NCBI GenBank assembly: GCA_021776775.1
Contig: JAJFFE010000228.1
Location: 1 to 54,425, forward strand
Direction of reading: 5' to 3'
DNA: 54,425 nt
DNA from: Planctomycetota bacterium
GTDB lineage: Bacteria > Planctomycetota > UBA8108 > UBA1146 > JAJFFE01
The notes below the pieces were generated by a model, which saw nothing but the letters and a program-made list of their open reading frames with translations, ran no database searches and was not told the DNA's origin. The position numbers and the translations under genes are program-made. Positions 8,664 to 18,221 of this stretch are shown here, one piece after another (the first letter of the stretch is position 1; each line of letters begins with the position of its first letter).

Positions 8664-9458
8664 ATGCCGATCCACCCGACTGCCCACGTCGACCCTTCGG
8701 TCGATATCCATCCGTCGAACGATGTCGGACCCGGCGCTATCGTCGAGGCAGGCGTGACCATGGGCGAGAACAATCGGCTTCACGCGTACGCGCAAGTGTT
8801 CAGTGGGACAACGCTCGGTGACGGCAACACGATCTTCTCCGGCGCGATGATCGGCAACACGCCACAAGACGTCTCGTTCACCGGCGAGCCGAGCTTCACC
8901 GTGATCGGTAACGGCAACACGTTTCGAGAGCACGTCACGATTCACCGTGGCACCAAACCGGGAACGACGACGGTGATCGGTAACGAGTGCTACCTCATGG
9001 CTGCCGCCCACGTCGCGCACAACTGCCAAGTGGGCAACAACGTGACGTTCGTCAATGCGGCCATGATCGCTGGGCACGCCGAAGTGGGCGATCGCGCGTT
9101 CCTGTCCGCGCAGATCACGGTTCATCAGTTTGTACGCATCGGCGCGCTGGTCATGTTCAGTGGACTATCGGCGACCAACCAAGATATTCCGCCCTACGTG
9201 ATCGCCGGCGGGCGCGGCGCGGCGGCGCAAGGGGTCAACGTGGTCGGTTTGCGCCGGGCTGGTTTCTCGGCCGAGGCGCGTCGCTCCGTGCAAGACGCCT
9301 TCAAAGTGCTGTACCGCAGCGGCGTGCCGGTACCGGAGGCGGCCGAGAGCTTGGCCGACAATCCATCGCCCGAAGTGCAGACCATGGTCGAGTTCATTCG
9401 CAGCTCGACGCGCGGCGTGATTCCCGGTCACGCGAAGGCCAGCTCCGGACCGCGTTAA
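8664..9458 (+). CDS. lpxA: Acyl-ACP--UDP-N-acetylglucosamine O-acyltransferase (LpxA)
   Basis: The 264-residue length fits LpxA (about 262 in E. coli). The N-terminal half is a left-handed beta-helix of hexapeptide repeats from IHPTAHVDPSVDIHP onward. The segment MAAAHVAHNCQVGNNV contains the catalytic His, followed by AGHAEVGD, the conserved VHQFVRIGA and DIPPYVIAGG. The C-terminal helical domain shows GVNVVGLRRAGFS, then KVLYRSG and FIRSSTRGVIPG. LpxA transfers a hydroxyacyl chain from acyl carrier protein to UDP-GlcNAc, the first step of lipid A synthesis, in the cytosol. The start at 8664 was chosen because AAGGAG lies upstream and the family begins at MPIHPTA; a longer in-frame ATG at 8592 is unlikely. 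No other lpx gene is in the window. Confidence 0.92.
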   Translation: MPIHPTAHVDPSVDIHPSNDVGPGAIVEAGVTMGENNRLHAYAQVFSGTTLGDGNTIFSGAMIGNTPQDVSFTGEPSFTVIGNGNTFREHVTIHRGTKPGTTTVIGNECYLMAAAHVAHNCQVGNNVTFVNAAMIAGHAEVGDRAFLSAQITVHQFVRIGALVMFSGLSATNQDIPPYVIAGGRGAAAQGVNVVGLRRAGFSAEARRSVQDAFKVLYRSGVPVPEAAESLADNPSPEVQTMVEFIRSSTRGVIPGHAKASSGPR

Positions 9459-9718
9459 CCTACCAAGCGCCCGCAGTTGGAGTTACCGCACCGGGTTGGC
9501 CACCGGCGGTGCACGCGGTACGATGGGGGCTGTCTGAGAACCAGAGAAGCTCTGAACCCAAAGACAACTCTGATACCAAGAAACACAGCGACCGTCAGCA
9601 TCGCGTGGCCCATTCGGGTCGCACGCCCCGCCCACACCGCGGGGCAACCGCAACGTCGAGCCCAAACAACTCGCGCTCGCGGCCAGTGACGGACAAGCCC
9701 CACGTCTTCGGAGGTCCT

Positions 9719-11482
9719 ATGCGGCTCGCCTCGATCCTCGTTCTATTCGTCACGTTCATCTGCTGCCAAACGGTCTCTGCCCAAAACACGCTGCGACTCT
9801 CCGGGCCGGGCACTTGGGCCGACCAAACCCAGCCGTTGGTGCTCGAAGTTCGCGTCGATAACGATGCCGACGTCGACCGAGTCCGATTGGCGATCGACCA
9901 CGACGAGACCCAGATCACCCTCGACGACTTCACTGTCGACATCGCCTCGGGGACTCCGTTCATCGAGTTCTTCCCCGTCGAGGGCGGTGTCATTGCACAG
10001 ATCATTTTCGATACTCCGTTGCTGCCGGCAGCAAACACCTTGCTGGCCACGTTGACCTACAACGCGGTCAGCCCGACGGCGGTGCAAGACGTCGTAGCCG
10101 TGCAATTCGTCGACGGCGTCCATGGAGACCCGGCGATCGATAACGAACTCGAGCTCGTCGGCGGAAGCGTCGTGAGCGCGACCACGGGATTGACGTTCGA
10201 ACAATACGTCGCCGGCATCCTCTCGTTCACGTTGGGCACCACCGATATCTCAGTCGGCGCGACCGGAATCTCGACGGTGTTTCTTTCAACCGACACTCCG
10301 GTGCAAGGCTACCAATTCGCGGTGGCCCACGACCCCGCCGAGTTGGTGCTCGAAGATGTCAATCTGCTGGGTACGGTGACGGAAGCACTCGGTGCCGACT
10401 TCATCATTCCGGAAGTGCTAGCCAACGGTGCCACCATGGCGGTAATCCTCGACTTGGAGGCGCCGTTCGAGGGACAGATCATTCCGGTCGGCAGCCAACA
10501 AGCGATAGGCCAGCTCGAGTACTCGTGCGTGGAACACCCGCTCGGGACTCCGCCCGTGGAGTACGCGATCGATTTCATCGACGGGGTACTGGGCGCGTTC
10601 CCGGTCACCAACATCATCGTGTCCGAAGCGGGCGACACCGTGCAGCCGGAGAAGTTCGGAAACGTCGTGCGCTGCTTGACCGCCCCGCTTCCCACCGACG
10701 TGCAGTACTTCGCGGGTCAACTGAGCGGTGATGCCGTGGTTGCCGCGGAGGGAATTCCAGGAGGCGCCGTCGACGTCGGGTTGTTCTACACGGAGCCACA
10801 ATTCGCGATCGACGCGTTCGACATCTCGTTGAGCATTCCGTGTGAGCTCGGCTTCGTCGGCTTGTCGATCGTCGGATCGACGCTCGAATCGGTCGGCGTG
10901 GAATTCATCTCGACCGAAGTCGACGAGGACGCAGGGGACGGCGACGGGTGCGAGTTCACCGCACTGATCGTGATCGACAGCTTACCACCGTTCGACGGCC
11001 AACAGGCGCCGGCGACCGCCACGCCGCTTCTGCTCGGGACGCTATCCGGGACCATCCCGATCAGCTCGCCGTCGGGGACCAGCTTCCCGATCGAGTTCAT
11101 CGACGGGCTCGACGGCGAATCCGGTACGCCGGTCGACAACCAAGTGCAGATCCTTGGCTTGAACTACCCCGCCGTCGGCACGGCGTCGAGCGTCGAAGTC
11201 ACGCTGCCCTCTGGCACACAGTTCAGCCGCGGCGACTGCAACAACGACGGTGGCTTGGATATCTCCGACGCGATCTCGTTCCTAGACTTCCTCTTCGGAG
11301 GCGTGGGAACGCTCTCCTGTGACGCGGCGTGCGACTCCAACAACGACGGGGGGCAAGACATCGCGGACGCAATCTACGCGTTGACGTTCTTGTTCGTGCT
11401 CGGCCCCGAGCCCGCCGCGCCGTTCCCGGGCTGCGGGCTGTCCGCGGGCGAGCCGTGCGCGTCATTCTCGAGCTGCCCGTAA
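9719..11482 (+). CDS. Secreted protein with three cohesin-like repeats and a C-terminal dockerin-like module
   Basis: The 587-residue protein has a signal peptide (about residues 1-22, ending VSAQN). Three beta-rich repeats of about 150-170 residues follow. Each ends with a related signature: QFVDGVHGDPAIDN, DFIDGVLGAFPVTN and EFIDGLDGESGTPVDN. They resemble cohesin-type sandwiches (VRVDNDADVDRVRLAIDHD, GYQFAVAHDPAELVLED). A dockerin-like module from about residue 504 has two F-hand loops, DCNNDGGLDISD and DSNNDGGQDIAD, each followed by a hydrophobic LFxxG helix, and a Cys-rich end. The ATG follows GGAGGT by 3 nt; the frame is open far upstream but that part antisenses the LpxA region. I infer a surface scaffold or adhesin. 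Cohesin identity is by eye and only moderately sure. Confidence 0.7.
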   Translation: MRLASILVLFVTFICCQTVSAQNTLRLSGPGTWADQTQPLVLEVRVDNDADVDRVRLAIDHDETQITLDDFTVDIASGTPFIEFFPVEGGVIAQIIFDTPLLPAANTLLATLTYNAVSPTAVQDVVAVQFVDGVHGDPAIDNELELVGGSVVSATTGLTFEQYVAGILSFTLGTTDISVGATGISTVFLSTDTPVQGYQFAVAHDPAELVLEDVNLLGTVTEALGADFIIPEVLANGATMAVILDLEAPFEGQIIPVGSQQAIGQLEYSCVEHPLGTPPVEYAIDFIDGVLGAFPVTNIIVSEAGDTVQPEKFGNVVRCLTAPLPTDVQYFAGQLSGDAVVAAEGIPGGAVDVGLFYTEPQFAIDAFDISLSIPCELGFVGLSIVGSTLESVGVEFISTEVDEDAGDGDGCEFTALIVIDSLPPFDGQQAPATATPLLLGTLSGTIPISSPSGTSFPIEFIDGLDGESGTPVDNQVQILGLNYPAVGTASSVEVTLPSGTQFSRGDCNNDGGLDISDAISFLDFLFGGVGTLSCDAACDSNNDGGQDIADAIYALTFLFVLGPEPAAPFPGCGLSAGEPCASFSSCP

Positions 11483-11495
11483 CGTAGGGTCGCCT

Positions 11496-12167
11496 TTAAC
11501 GATCGCCGCGCGGTCGAGAGTAGGCCGTGACGTACGACGGAGTCGCGATGTCGGCGGAGAGTTCCTCCGCCGCGACCGGACTCCCTGGCGTCAACCCGAG
11601 CGGCAGCACCCCGGCCCAAATCGGCAGCGACATGTCCTTCTCTTCATCGACGGGCGGCCCGGTCCGGATCTTGGCCGACGCTTCGTCGATCGGGAACGCT
11701 ACCACCGTTGTCGCGTCGATCTCGTTTTCACTCGGCATTCGGGCGTCGGCCGAACGGCCCGCGATGACGTGATCGACCAACGCGTCGAGCACACGAGATT
11801 TCTCCTCACGGCTCTCCACGGCGCGACCGCGCCCCAGCAATACGACCGATCGATAGTTCATAGAGTGGTGAAACGCCGACCGGGCTAGGACCAGTCCGTC
11901 GAGCAGGGTCACGGTAATGCACGCCTCGCCCCCCATCTCGAGCGTGCGTAGCAGGCGGCTCCCCTTCGATCCGTGCAGGAAGACTTCGTCCCCGACCCGA
12001 ACGTGAATCGTCGGTATCACCACCGGCTGACCGTCGTCGACGATACCCACGTGACAGACCAACGCCTCGTCCAAGATGGCGTGGATCGTGGCCTGGTCGT
12101 AGTCACCGCGCGCCGGAATTCGACGGACTTGAACTCTCTCCGAACGCGGATCGCTGGTCGCGGACAT
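11496..12167 (-). CDS. FMN-binding split-barrel protein (pyridoxamine 5'-phosphate oxidase-like, Nim type)
   Basis: The 223-residue cytosolic protein shows the Nim/PPOX-like pattern: an N-terminal RRIPARGDYDQATIHAILDEA, CHVGIVDDGQPVVIPT as the first barrel strands, FLHGSKGSRLLR, and the diagnostic LVLARSAFHHSMNYRSVVL, whose His and Tyr-Arg-Ser segment contacts flavin in relatives. The family includes 5-nitroimidazole reductases and many uncharacterised FMN or F420 proteins, so resistance should not be assumed. The ATG at 12167 has GAGG 6 nt upstream; a TTG at 12218 would add 17 residues with no better ribosome site. It converges on the cohesin-like gene with a 13-nt gap and stands alone. Confidence 0.85.
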   Translation of the reverse strand: MSATSDPRSERVQVRRIPARGDYDQATIHAILDEALVCHVGIVDDGQPVVIPTIHVRVGDEVFLHGSKGSRLLRTLEMGGEACITVTLLDGLVLARSAFHHSMNYRSVVLLGRGRAVESREEKSRVLDALVDHVIAGRSADARMPSENEIDATTVVAFPIDEASAKIRTGPPVDEEKDMSLPIWAGVLPLGLTPGSPVAAEELSADIATPSYVTAYSRPRGDR

Positions 12168-12277
12168 CCAAACCTCACTTTCGTGGGGGATCGTCCGCGC
12201 CGGCGTGACCACTGTCAATCAGCAGCCGGCAATCGCCCCTCGAAGCTTGTTCGTACTCCGTCTCGAGCGACCCAAAC

Positions 12278-13834
12278 TCACGCCGGGAATAGCTCGCGCG
12301 CCTGGTCGCGACCCGGCGCCGGCGTGCCGTACTCGCTGGCAGTCACGCGCGCGAGTGCGATGACGTGTTGCCACCGGAGTTCCGGCACGGTCGAGGCAAA
12401 CTCACCCTGCACAGTGCGGAAGTACTTCTCGGCGTGGAGCGATCCGTCTTCCGAGACGGCGTAGCCGACCAGTCGCTGAAACACAGGCTCCACCGGATGG
12501 CCGCCGCCGGCGTACGCGGCGATCAATCGAGACGCTTGCCGCTGATCGCGGCCGGTGACCGCGTCGTCGAGTTGACCGAGTATTCGCTTCGGATCGGTGG
12601 CGTCGACTTCAGTCGCGCCTCCCTGGTGAAACGGATCGTCACTGACCTGGCGCTTTTGCCCCGCGGTGTGGTACGCCCCGACGATCAAGCTTGCGATGGC
12701 GTTTCGCGTGTTACTCACGCGCGCAATCGCCCGCCACGCGTTCACCGAATCCGCCGCGTGTACGCCGACAGACGCCCCGTGCACGCTCCCTTTCGAACGA
12801 CCGTACGAACCTTGATCGTTACGACCGGGGTCGTGCAGCAACAGGCTGGTTGCCGCGAGCGACATCGCTTGGCCGATCGACTCGGCGTCGAACCCTTCGG
12901 CGAGTGCGCTGGCCACGGCCCGCGCCGCCTCGGCCCGGGAGCCGCGGAAGATCGTCTTCGCGAGCGCTTTCACCCACGCTGCGTCACCCTTTTTCTTGCC
13001 GATCTCACGACCGAACAGGGCGTGCTGCTCGAGCAACTCCGGCAGCAGACGACGCAGTTCACTCGCGTGGCCGGCGTCTTCCCGCTTGACGCAGAAGTGC
13101 ACCGCTTGGCGAAGCAGCGTCTCTGCGTGCTCCATTCCCGTCAACCGAAGGACATCCCACGCGCGCCACGCCAAGACAATGCGGTGCACTTCGTAGTCGT
13201 CGTGCACCATAGGTTGCATCGCTTGGTACGCCTGGGCCGGATCGGTCGCGACCATGCGGGCCAAGTACGCCTCGGCGCCGGCCATGTCGCGCTGACGCGA
13301 GCACCCCCTCAATCTCTTGGCCGCCTCTTCGAACGAAACCTTGGCCGGCTCGACCTTGTGCAAACGTGGCTTGCCGACGAGTCCGGCGCCCTGAATGCGC
13401 GCCGTGTTTCGATAGAGCACTTTGAAGATGGGCAACGCCTGCTGACCCGACGGTAACTGCTCAGCGATCTCGTACGCGGGGACCAGCGCCATGAGGGTGT
13501 GATACCCCTCGTAGTCTTCTCCCGCGAACGCTCGTGCATTGGCCAACGCGCCCGCCGCAACCAACGTCTTCAGCGAAGTCCCGCGATCGAGTTCCGCTTT
13601 CAGAGCGGGCTGCAATCGAGCGATCGGAGTTTCTTCCATACGATCGACCAGCGACTCGAGTTCGCCGAACTGCAGCGGATCACCACCCGCCGCAAACGCA
13701 CTAGGAATGAGGTCGAGCTCGAAGGCTAGGGACGAGCCGACCCCGGCCACCAACATTCCCTTACCGACATCTCCGAGAAACTGCCGACGACTGCGCTTCT
13801 CTCGCTTGCTGGTGCGGTTGTCTCGACGAGCCAT
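12278..13834 (-). CDS. Tat-exported protein of unknown function
   Basis: The 518-residue protein begins with a twin-arginine signal, SRRQFLGDVGKG followed by a hydrophobic core and SAFAAGG, so it is predicted to be exported folded, probably with a cofactor. The rest is almost entirely helical: ALANARAFAGEDYEGYHTLM, then YEIAEQLPSGQQALPI, a His-rich MVHDDYEVHRIVLAWRAWD, and LLHDPGRNDQGSYG followed by SVHGASVGVHAADSVNAWR. Several His and Asp residues in these conserved-looking segments could bind a metal or haem. I know no named family for it, although planctomycete genomes hold similar Tat proteins. AAAGGTG sits just upstream of the ATG. It has no operon partner. Confidence 0.8.
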   Translation of the reverse strand: MARRDNRTSKREKRSRRQFLGDVGKGMLVAGVGSSLAFELDLIPSAFAAGGDPLQFGELESLVDRMEETPIARLQPALKAELDRGTSLKTLVAAGALANARAFAGEDYEGYHTLMALVPAYEIAEQLPSGQQALPIFKVLYRNTARIQGAGLVGKPRLHKVEPAKVSFEEAAKRLRGCSRQRDMAGAEAYLARMVATDPAQAYQAMQPMVHDDYEVHRIVLAWRAWDVLRLTGMEHAETLLRQAVHFCVKREDAGHASELRRLLPELLEQHALFGREIGKKKGDAAWVKALAKTIFRGSRAEAARAVASALAEGFDAESIGQAMSLAATSLLLHDPGRNDQGSYGRSKGSVHGASVGVHAADSVNAWRAIARVSNTRNAIASLIVGAYHTAGQKRQVSDDPFHQGGATEVDATDPKRILGQLDDAVTGRDQRQASRLIAAYAGGGHPVEPVFQRLVGYAVSEDGSLHAEKYFRTVQGEFASTVPELRWQHVIALARVTASEYGTPAPGRDQARELFPA

Positions 13835-14019
13835 GGAACACCTTTCGACGCGCTGGATTCGTTTAGGTCCCTATCGACGTAGTATGACTACGCAGTGCGT
13901 CGACGCATGAGAAAACCGTCAAAGAGTCACCCACAGACGCGTACTGTCACAAGACAATGTCCTATCGACAGTCCTCATCTGGAATGAGTCTCACCATTGG
14001 GTTAATCACGGTGGTGTCG

Positions 14020-14679
14020 TTAGTTATCCTTGGTGTCGTCGGCGGGCGGCGCCGGTGAGCGGTCGAACGAACTCAGGGTGCTCGTGACGAGGACTCGACC
14101 ATCGACTCGAGTCGTGATACGAGCCGGCGGCCCGGGTTCGTCGCGCAGGAAGTCGAATCGAGCTTGCACGACGACCCCGTCCTTCTCGCTCTCGACGGTA
14201 TAGACCCAGCAGTCTCGGGGGCCGTCGAGGAGGTCGACGCGCCGCTCTTCGATTTTGGCGTCGCGGCGAAACACGTCGTACGTAATCAGCTCTTGCCAGC
14301 GCCCCGTCACCTCGGCGGTCGTCGTGCGATCAGCCAATCGAGTTTCGACCGATCGCGTCACGGTCTCGTCGGTGGCGGCCAGAACGGTACTCGTCTCGTC
14401 TTGCGGCGCCCGATTGAGAGCGACCGTGCGAAACGTCCAACGCGTGCCCACGGGAAGCGCGGCGCGCAACTCTTCAGCCGTGTACGGAAGCTGCACCGAC
14501 ACTGCACTGGGTTCGCTCGATTCGTCGGTCCCGCGCGCGGTGCGATCTTCGGGAGGCGAGTAGGGAACGGGGTCGGCGGCGCAACCCACCACGGTGACCA
14601 ACGCCCCGACGAGAGCGGCTCGGATAACCGACGACCGAACCTCCCTCTCCGATCTGGCAAGACTTGCACGATTGAACAT
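14020..14679 (-). CDS. Putative lipoprotein of unknown function
   Basis: The protein is 219 residues when started at 14679, where GGAG lies 6 nt upstream and a signal sequence begins. The hydrophobic segment ends in LVTVVGCAAD, a clear lipobox with Cys near residue 33. A Pro-, Glu- and Ser-rich linker follows. The globular part (LPVGTRWTFRTVALNRAPQDE, VTGRWQELITYDVFRR, DCWVYTVESEKDGVVVQARF) looks like a beta-sheet envelope protein and ends in a charged tail. No family is recognised. The frame continues 26 codons upstream to 14757 without a better start. It is divergent from the DUF4212/symporter operon across about 195 bp. Confidence 0.65.
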   Translation of the reverse strand: MFNRASLARSEREVRSSVIRAALVGALVTVVGCAADPVPYSPPEDRTARGTDESSEPSAVSVQLPYTAEELRAALPVGTRWTFRTVALNRAPQDETSTVLAATDETVTRSVETRLADRTTTAEVTGRWQELITYDVFRRDAKIEERRVDLLDGPRDCWVYTVESEKDGVVVQARFDFLRDEPGPPARITTRVDGRVLVTSTLSSFDRSPAPPADDTKDN

Positions 14680-14874
14680 CAACACTCCGCTCCCTTCGAC
14701 TGGCCACACGGTATCTCGTTCCGCCGCGCGATAACACCCGCGGCACTCGCGTTTCACGGCGACGCTCGATATCTTGCGCGAACACCACGCAAAGAGTTCG
14801 AGCCGTTGACTTCCGACGGGAGACCACTCGGCGTGAATGCGATGGCACTTCGACCCCGGGGGAGCAAGATAGCT

Positions 14875-15159
14875 ATGGGCAGCTCGAGTTCAGCGGATCG
14901 GTACTGGCGCGCCAACCTGAAGTTGCTGGCGATCCTGCTCGCCATCTGGTTCACCGTCTCGTTCGGCTTCGGCATCTTGCTGCGCGACACGCTCGATACG
15001 ATTCGCATCCCCGGGACCGGCTTCAAGCTCGGCTTCTGGTTCGCCCAACAGGGATCGATCCTCTCGTTCGTCGTTCTGGTCTTCGTCTACGCCAAACTCA
15101 TGAACCGGCTCGACGACTCGATCGAAGACGAGTCCGACGAATCGGAGTCGCGTCCATGA
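14875..15159 (+). CDS. DUF4212 small membrane subunit of a sodium:solute symporter
   Basis: The 94-residue protein has two membrane helices, LLAILLAIWFTVSFGFGILL and SILSFVVLVFVYAKLM, after the family hallmark DRYWRANLKL, and an acidic C-terminus. This is the DUF4212 family, almost always encoded just before a large sodium:solute symporter. Its stop overlaps the symporter start as ATGA, so the two are probably translationally coupled. The ATG at 14875 was preferred because a GGGGGAG run lies about 10 nt upstream and homology starts there; ATG 14842 is in frame. The family is thought to form a complex with the transporter; its exact role is unproven. Confidence 0.88.
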   Translation: MGSSSSADRYWRANLKLLAILLAIWFTVSFGFGILLRDTLDTIRIPGTGFKLGFWFAQQGSILSFVVLVFVYAKLMNRLDDSIEDESDESESRP

Positions 15160-16847
15160 CGGTGCAAGAGTGGACCTACCTCATCGTCGGCGCGACGTTC
15201 GCGCTCTACATCGTGATCGCAATTCGGTCCCGGGCTAGTTCGACGAGTGATTTTTACGTCGCCGGCAAGGGCGTGTCCCCGGTCGCCAACGGCATGGCGA
15301 CGGCAGCGGATTGGATGTCGGCCGCGTCGTTCATCTCCATGGCCGGAATCATCTCGTTCGTCGGATACGACGGCTCGGTCTACCTCATGGGCTGGACCGG
15401 CGGGTACGTTCTGCTCGCGCTGCTGCTCGCGCCGTACCTGCGCAAGTTTGGCAAGTTCACGATTCCGGACTTCATCGGGGATCGGTATTACTCGCAGTTC
15501 GCGCGGATCGTCGCTGTCGTGTGCGCCATCTTCGTCTCGTTCACCTACGTCGCCGGACAGATGCGAGGCGTCGGCGTCGTGTTCAGCCGGTTCCTCGAAA
15601 TCTCGGTCGAGAGCGGCGTCATGATCGGCATGGGCGTCGTCTTCCTCTACGCGGTCCTGGGAGGCATGAAGGGCATCACCTATACGCAGGTCGCGCAGTT
15701 CTGCGTGCTGATCTTCGCGTATATGGTGCCGGCGATCTTCTTGTCACTGATGATGGCGGACAACGTCATCCCGCAACTCGGCTTCGGAGGCGCGTCGGAA
15801 AGCGGAACGTACCTGCTCGACAAGCTCGACAGTCTGCACGAGGAGCTGGGCTTCGCCTCGTACACCGGAGGCTCGAAGTCGACCATCGACGTGTTCTGCA
15901 TTACAGCAGCGCTGATGCTAGGCACCGCGGGACTGCCGCACGTCATCATTCGGTTCTACACCGTACCCAACGTCCGCGACGCGCGTTCGTCCGTCGGCTG
16001 GGCGCTGGTCTTCATTGCGCTCCTCTACACGACGGCTCCTGCGATCGCGGTCTTCGCGCGCACCAACCTGATCGACACCGTGTCGAACCACGAGTACGCC
16101 ACTATGCCGGAGTGGTTCAAGAAGTGGGAAGAGACGGGACTCATCGCCTTCGAGGATAGAAACGGCGACGGGCTCATCCAGTACCTCGGCGATGCTGAGA
16201 AGAACGAGCTCACGATCAATCGCGACATCATGGTGCTGGCCAACCCGGAAATTGCGCGGCTGCCCAATTGGGTCATCGCGTTGGTCGCCGCCGGCGGGCT
16301 AGCGGCGGCGCTGTCGACCGCGGCCGGGCTGCTGCTCGTCGTCTCAACCGCGATCAGCCACGATTTGCTCAAGCGTTCGATCCGTCCGAACATCAGCGAA
16401 AAGGGCGAACTGCTCGCGGCGCGCATCAGCGCCGCCGTCGCCGTAGTCGTCGCCGGCTACCTCGGAATCAACCCGCCCGGCTTCGTCGCGCAAGTCGTCG
16501 CGTTTGCGTTCGGACTGGCGGCGTCATCGTTCTTTCCTGCGATCGTGCTCGGGATCTTCTCGAAACGCATGAACAGCGCCGGTGCCATCTCCGGCATGAT
16601 CGCCGGCATCACCTTCACCGCGTCGTACATCGTCTACTTCAAGTACGTGAACCCAACCGCGACCAAAGACGATTGGTGGTTCGGAATTTCGCCAGAGGGC
16701 ATCGGTACGCTCGGCATGGCACTGAACTTCGCGGTGGCGCTCACCATCGCGCGATTCACGCCGCCTCCGCCGCCGCACGTTCAAGAACTCGTGACCAACA
16801 TTCGCAACCCACACGGCGCGGGCCCCGCGCACGAGATCGAAGTTTGA
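15156..16847 (+). CDS. Sodium:solute symporter, cation/acetate-like (SSS family)
   Basis: The 563-residue inner-membrane protein has about 13 predicted helices. SSS features are the N-terminal FYVAGKGVSPVANGMATAAD followed by DWMSAASFISMAGI, the conserved FGKFTIPDFIGDRYYS, the helix ending FTYVAGQMRGVG, YAVLGGMKGITYTQVAQ, GTAGLPHVIIRFYTVP and AAALSTAAGLLLVVSTAISH near the C-terminal half. This pattern matches the acetate permease-like group that pairs with DUF4212, so sodium-coupled uptake of acetate or another small carboxylate is likely but unproven. An extra hydrophilic loop of about 60 residues, with GDGLIQYLGDAEKNEL, sits between two helices. It converges on the aminotransferase gene with a 27-nt gap. 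Confidence 0.9.
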   Translation: MTVQEWTYLIVGATFALYIVIAIRSRASSTSDFYVAGKGVSPVANGMATAADWMSAASFISMAGIISFVGYDGSVYLMGWTGGYVLLALLLAPYLRKFGKFTIPDFIGDRYYSQFARIVAVVCAIFVSFTYVAGQMRGVGVVFSRFLEISVESGVMIGMGVVFLYAVLGGMKGITYTQVAQFCVLIFAYMVPAIFLSLMMADNVIPQLGFGGASESGTYLLDKLDSLHEELGFASYTGGSKSTIDVFCITAALMLGTAGLPHVIIRFYTVPNVRDARSSVGWALVFIALLYTTAPAIAVFARTNLIDTVSNHEYATMPEWFKKWEETGLIAFEDRNGDGLIQYLGDAEKNELTINRDIMVLANPEIARLPNWVIALVAAGGLAAALSTAAGLLLVVSTAISHDLLKRSIRPNISEKGELLAARISAAVAVVVAGYLGINPPGFVAQVVAFAFGLAASSFFPAIVLGIFSKRMNSAGAISGMIAGITFTASYIVYFKYVNPTATKDDWWFGISPEGIGTLGMALNFAVALTIARFTPPPPPHVQELVTNIRNPHGAGPAHEIEV

Positions 16848-16874
16848 TCGGCAGCAGCAAGGCGTGCTGTGGTC

Positions 16875-18050
16875 TCAGGCGCTATCGCCGTCGCGGTAGA
16901 CGGCGGCCGCCGCGCTGATCGCGCGGCCGGCTGCGAAGTCGCGACTCACGCATCCGAGCTCCGTTTCCAGGGCCGCGAGGAACGTGAGCACGTTTCGCTC
17001 GCGCGCGGTGTGTCCCATGAGACCCACCCGCCACGCGACGCCCTTGAACGGGCCCAACCCGGCACCAATCTCGATGCCGTGACGTGATAGCAGCCCCTTG
17101 CGCACCGCCGCCTCATCGATCCCGGCCGGAACCTTGATCGCGTTGAGCACCGGCAAGGAACGACTCGGGATGTACTCCAACCCGATCGCTTCCAACCCGG
17201 CGCGGAGCGCTCGGTGGTGAAAGCGGTGCCGCGCGTGGCAGGCGTCGAGTCCCTCCTCGATGACGGCACGCGCCGCTTCGTGAAGGGCGTACGTCATGTT
17301 GATCGGTGCGGTGTGATGGTAGACGCGCGCTTCACCCCAGTACTGACGTAGCATCGAAACGTCCAGATACCAGCTGGCGACGGGCGTGGTGCGACGGTCC
17401 ATCGCTTCGAGCGCGGCCGGAGAGAACGTCAACGGCGAAAGCCCCGGCGGACAACTCAGACATTTTTGCGTCCCGCTGTAGCAGGCGTCTATTGCCCAGT
17501 CGTCGACGCGAAGATCGACCCCTCCGAGCGACGTCACCGCATCGACGAGCAGCAGCGCTCCGGCGTCGTGAGTGATGCGCGAGATTTCCTCGAGCGGTTG
17601 GTGGGCCCCGGTCGAGGTCTCGGCGTGAACGATACCGAGCCACTTCGCCGCGGGATGGCTTTCGAACGCATCGCGCACTTGAGCGGGCTCGATGGTTTCG
17701 CCCCACGGCGCTTCGATCGTGTGCACTGTGGCTCCCGCGCGACTCGCGACGTCGACCATACGCCCGCCGAAGACGCCGGCGATGGCGACGATCACTTCGT
17801 CCCCCCGCTCCACGAGGTTGACGACGCTCGCTTCCATGCCGGCGCTGCCGGTGCCCGACACGGCCAAAGTCATGTCGTTCGTGGTCCGAAACAGCGTCCG
17901 AAGAAAACCGCGCGTCTCGTCCATCAACTCGAGGTAATACGGATCGAGGTGGCCGACGGTGGGCGCGCCGAGCGCCCGCAGCACTCGCGCGGGAACCGTA
18001 CTGGGGCCCGGGCCCATGAGGAGACGCTCAGGAGGATTGATCGCGGACAT
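16875..18050 (-). CDS. Class V aminotransferase, alanine--glyoxylate/serine--glyoxylate type
   Basis: The 391-residue cytosolic protein matches pyridoxal-phosphate aminotransferases of the AGXT/SgaA group. It shows [15 protein letters not shown] at the start, [15 protein letters not shown] as the phosphate-binding region, [33 protein letters not shown] with the cofactor-ring Asp, and [13 protein letters not shown] with Lys196 as the Schiff-base lysine. [13 protein letters not shown] and [15 protein letters not shown] near the C-terminus are also typical. The expected reaction converts glyoxylate to glycine using alanine or serine as donor; substrate choice cannot be read by eye. It has no operon partner and is divergent from the lipoprotein gene at 18222. 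Confidence 0.9.
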   Translation of the reverse strand: MSAINPPERLLMGPGPSTVPARVLRALGAPTVGHLDPYYLELMDETRGFLRTLFRTTNDMTLAVSGTGSAGMEASVVNLVERGDEVIVAIAGVFGGRMVDVASRAGATVHTIEAPWGETIEPAQVRDAFESHPAAKWLGIVHAETSTGAHQPLEEISRITHDAGALLLVDAVTSLGGVDLRVDDWAIDACYSGTQKCLSCPPGLSPLTFSPAALEAMDRRTTPVASWYLDVSMLRQYWGEARVYHHTAPINMTYALHEAARAVIEEGLDACHARHRFHHRALRAGLEAIGLEYIPSRSLPVLNAIKVPAGIDEAAVRKGLLSRHGIEIGAGLGPFKGVAWRVGLMGHTARERNVLTFLAALETELGCVSRDFAAGRAISAAAAVYRDGDSA

Positions 18051-18221
18051 CGTCGCACCTTGCTTCCGGACGGGACCGTGCTAACGGACGGGAGGAGTAT
18101 CTGGCCGAGAAGATAGCCAAACCTCGACTGCAACGGAACCGACGCTTGCGGTCGGCGTGACGGACCGTGACCATGGGACAGCTACGACTGACCCGCGATA
18201 AGACACCCGAGAGAGGGAACC

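Noticed and set aside
11496..12167. A drug-resistance label for the Nim-like protein
   Set aside because: The fold is shared by many FMN proteins of unrelated function, and nothing nearby suggests resistance or mobility.
12365..13456. A 363-codon frame antisense to the Tat-exported protein
   Set aside because: It is Arg/His/Val-rich without a hydrophobic core pattern. The opposite strand has the Tat signal and good helices.
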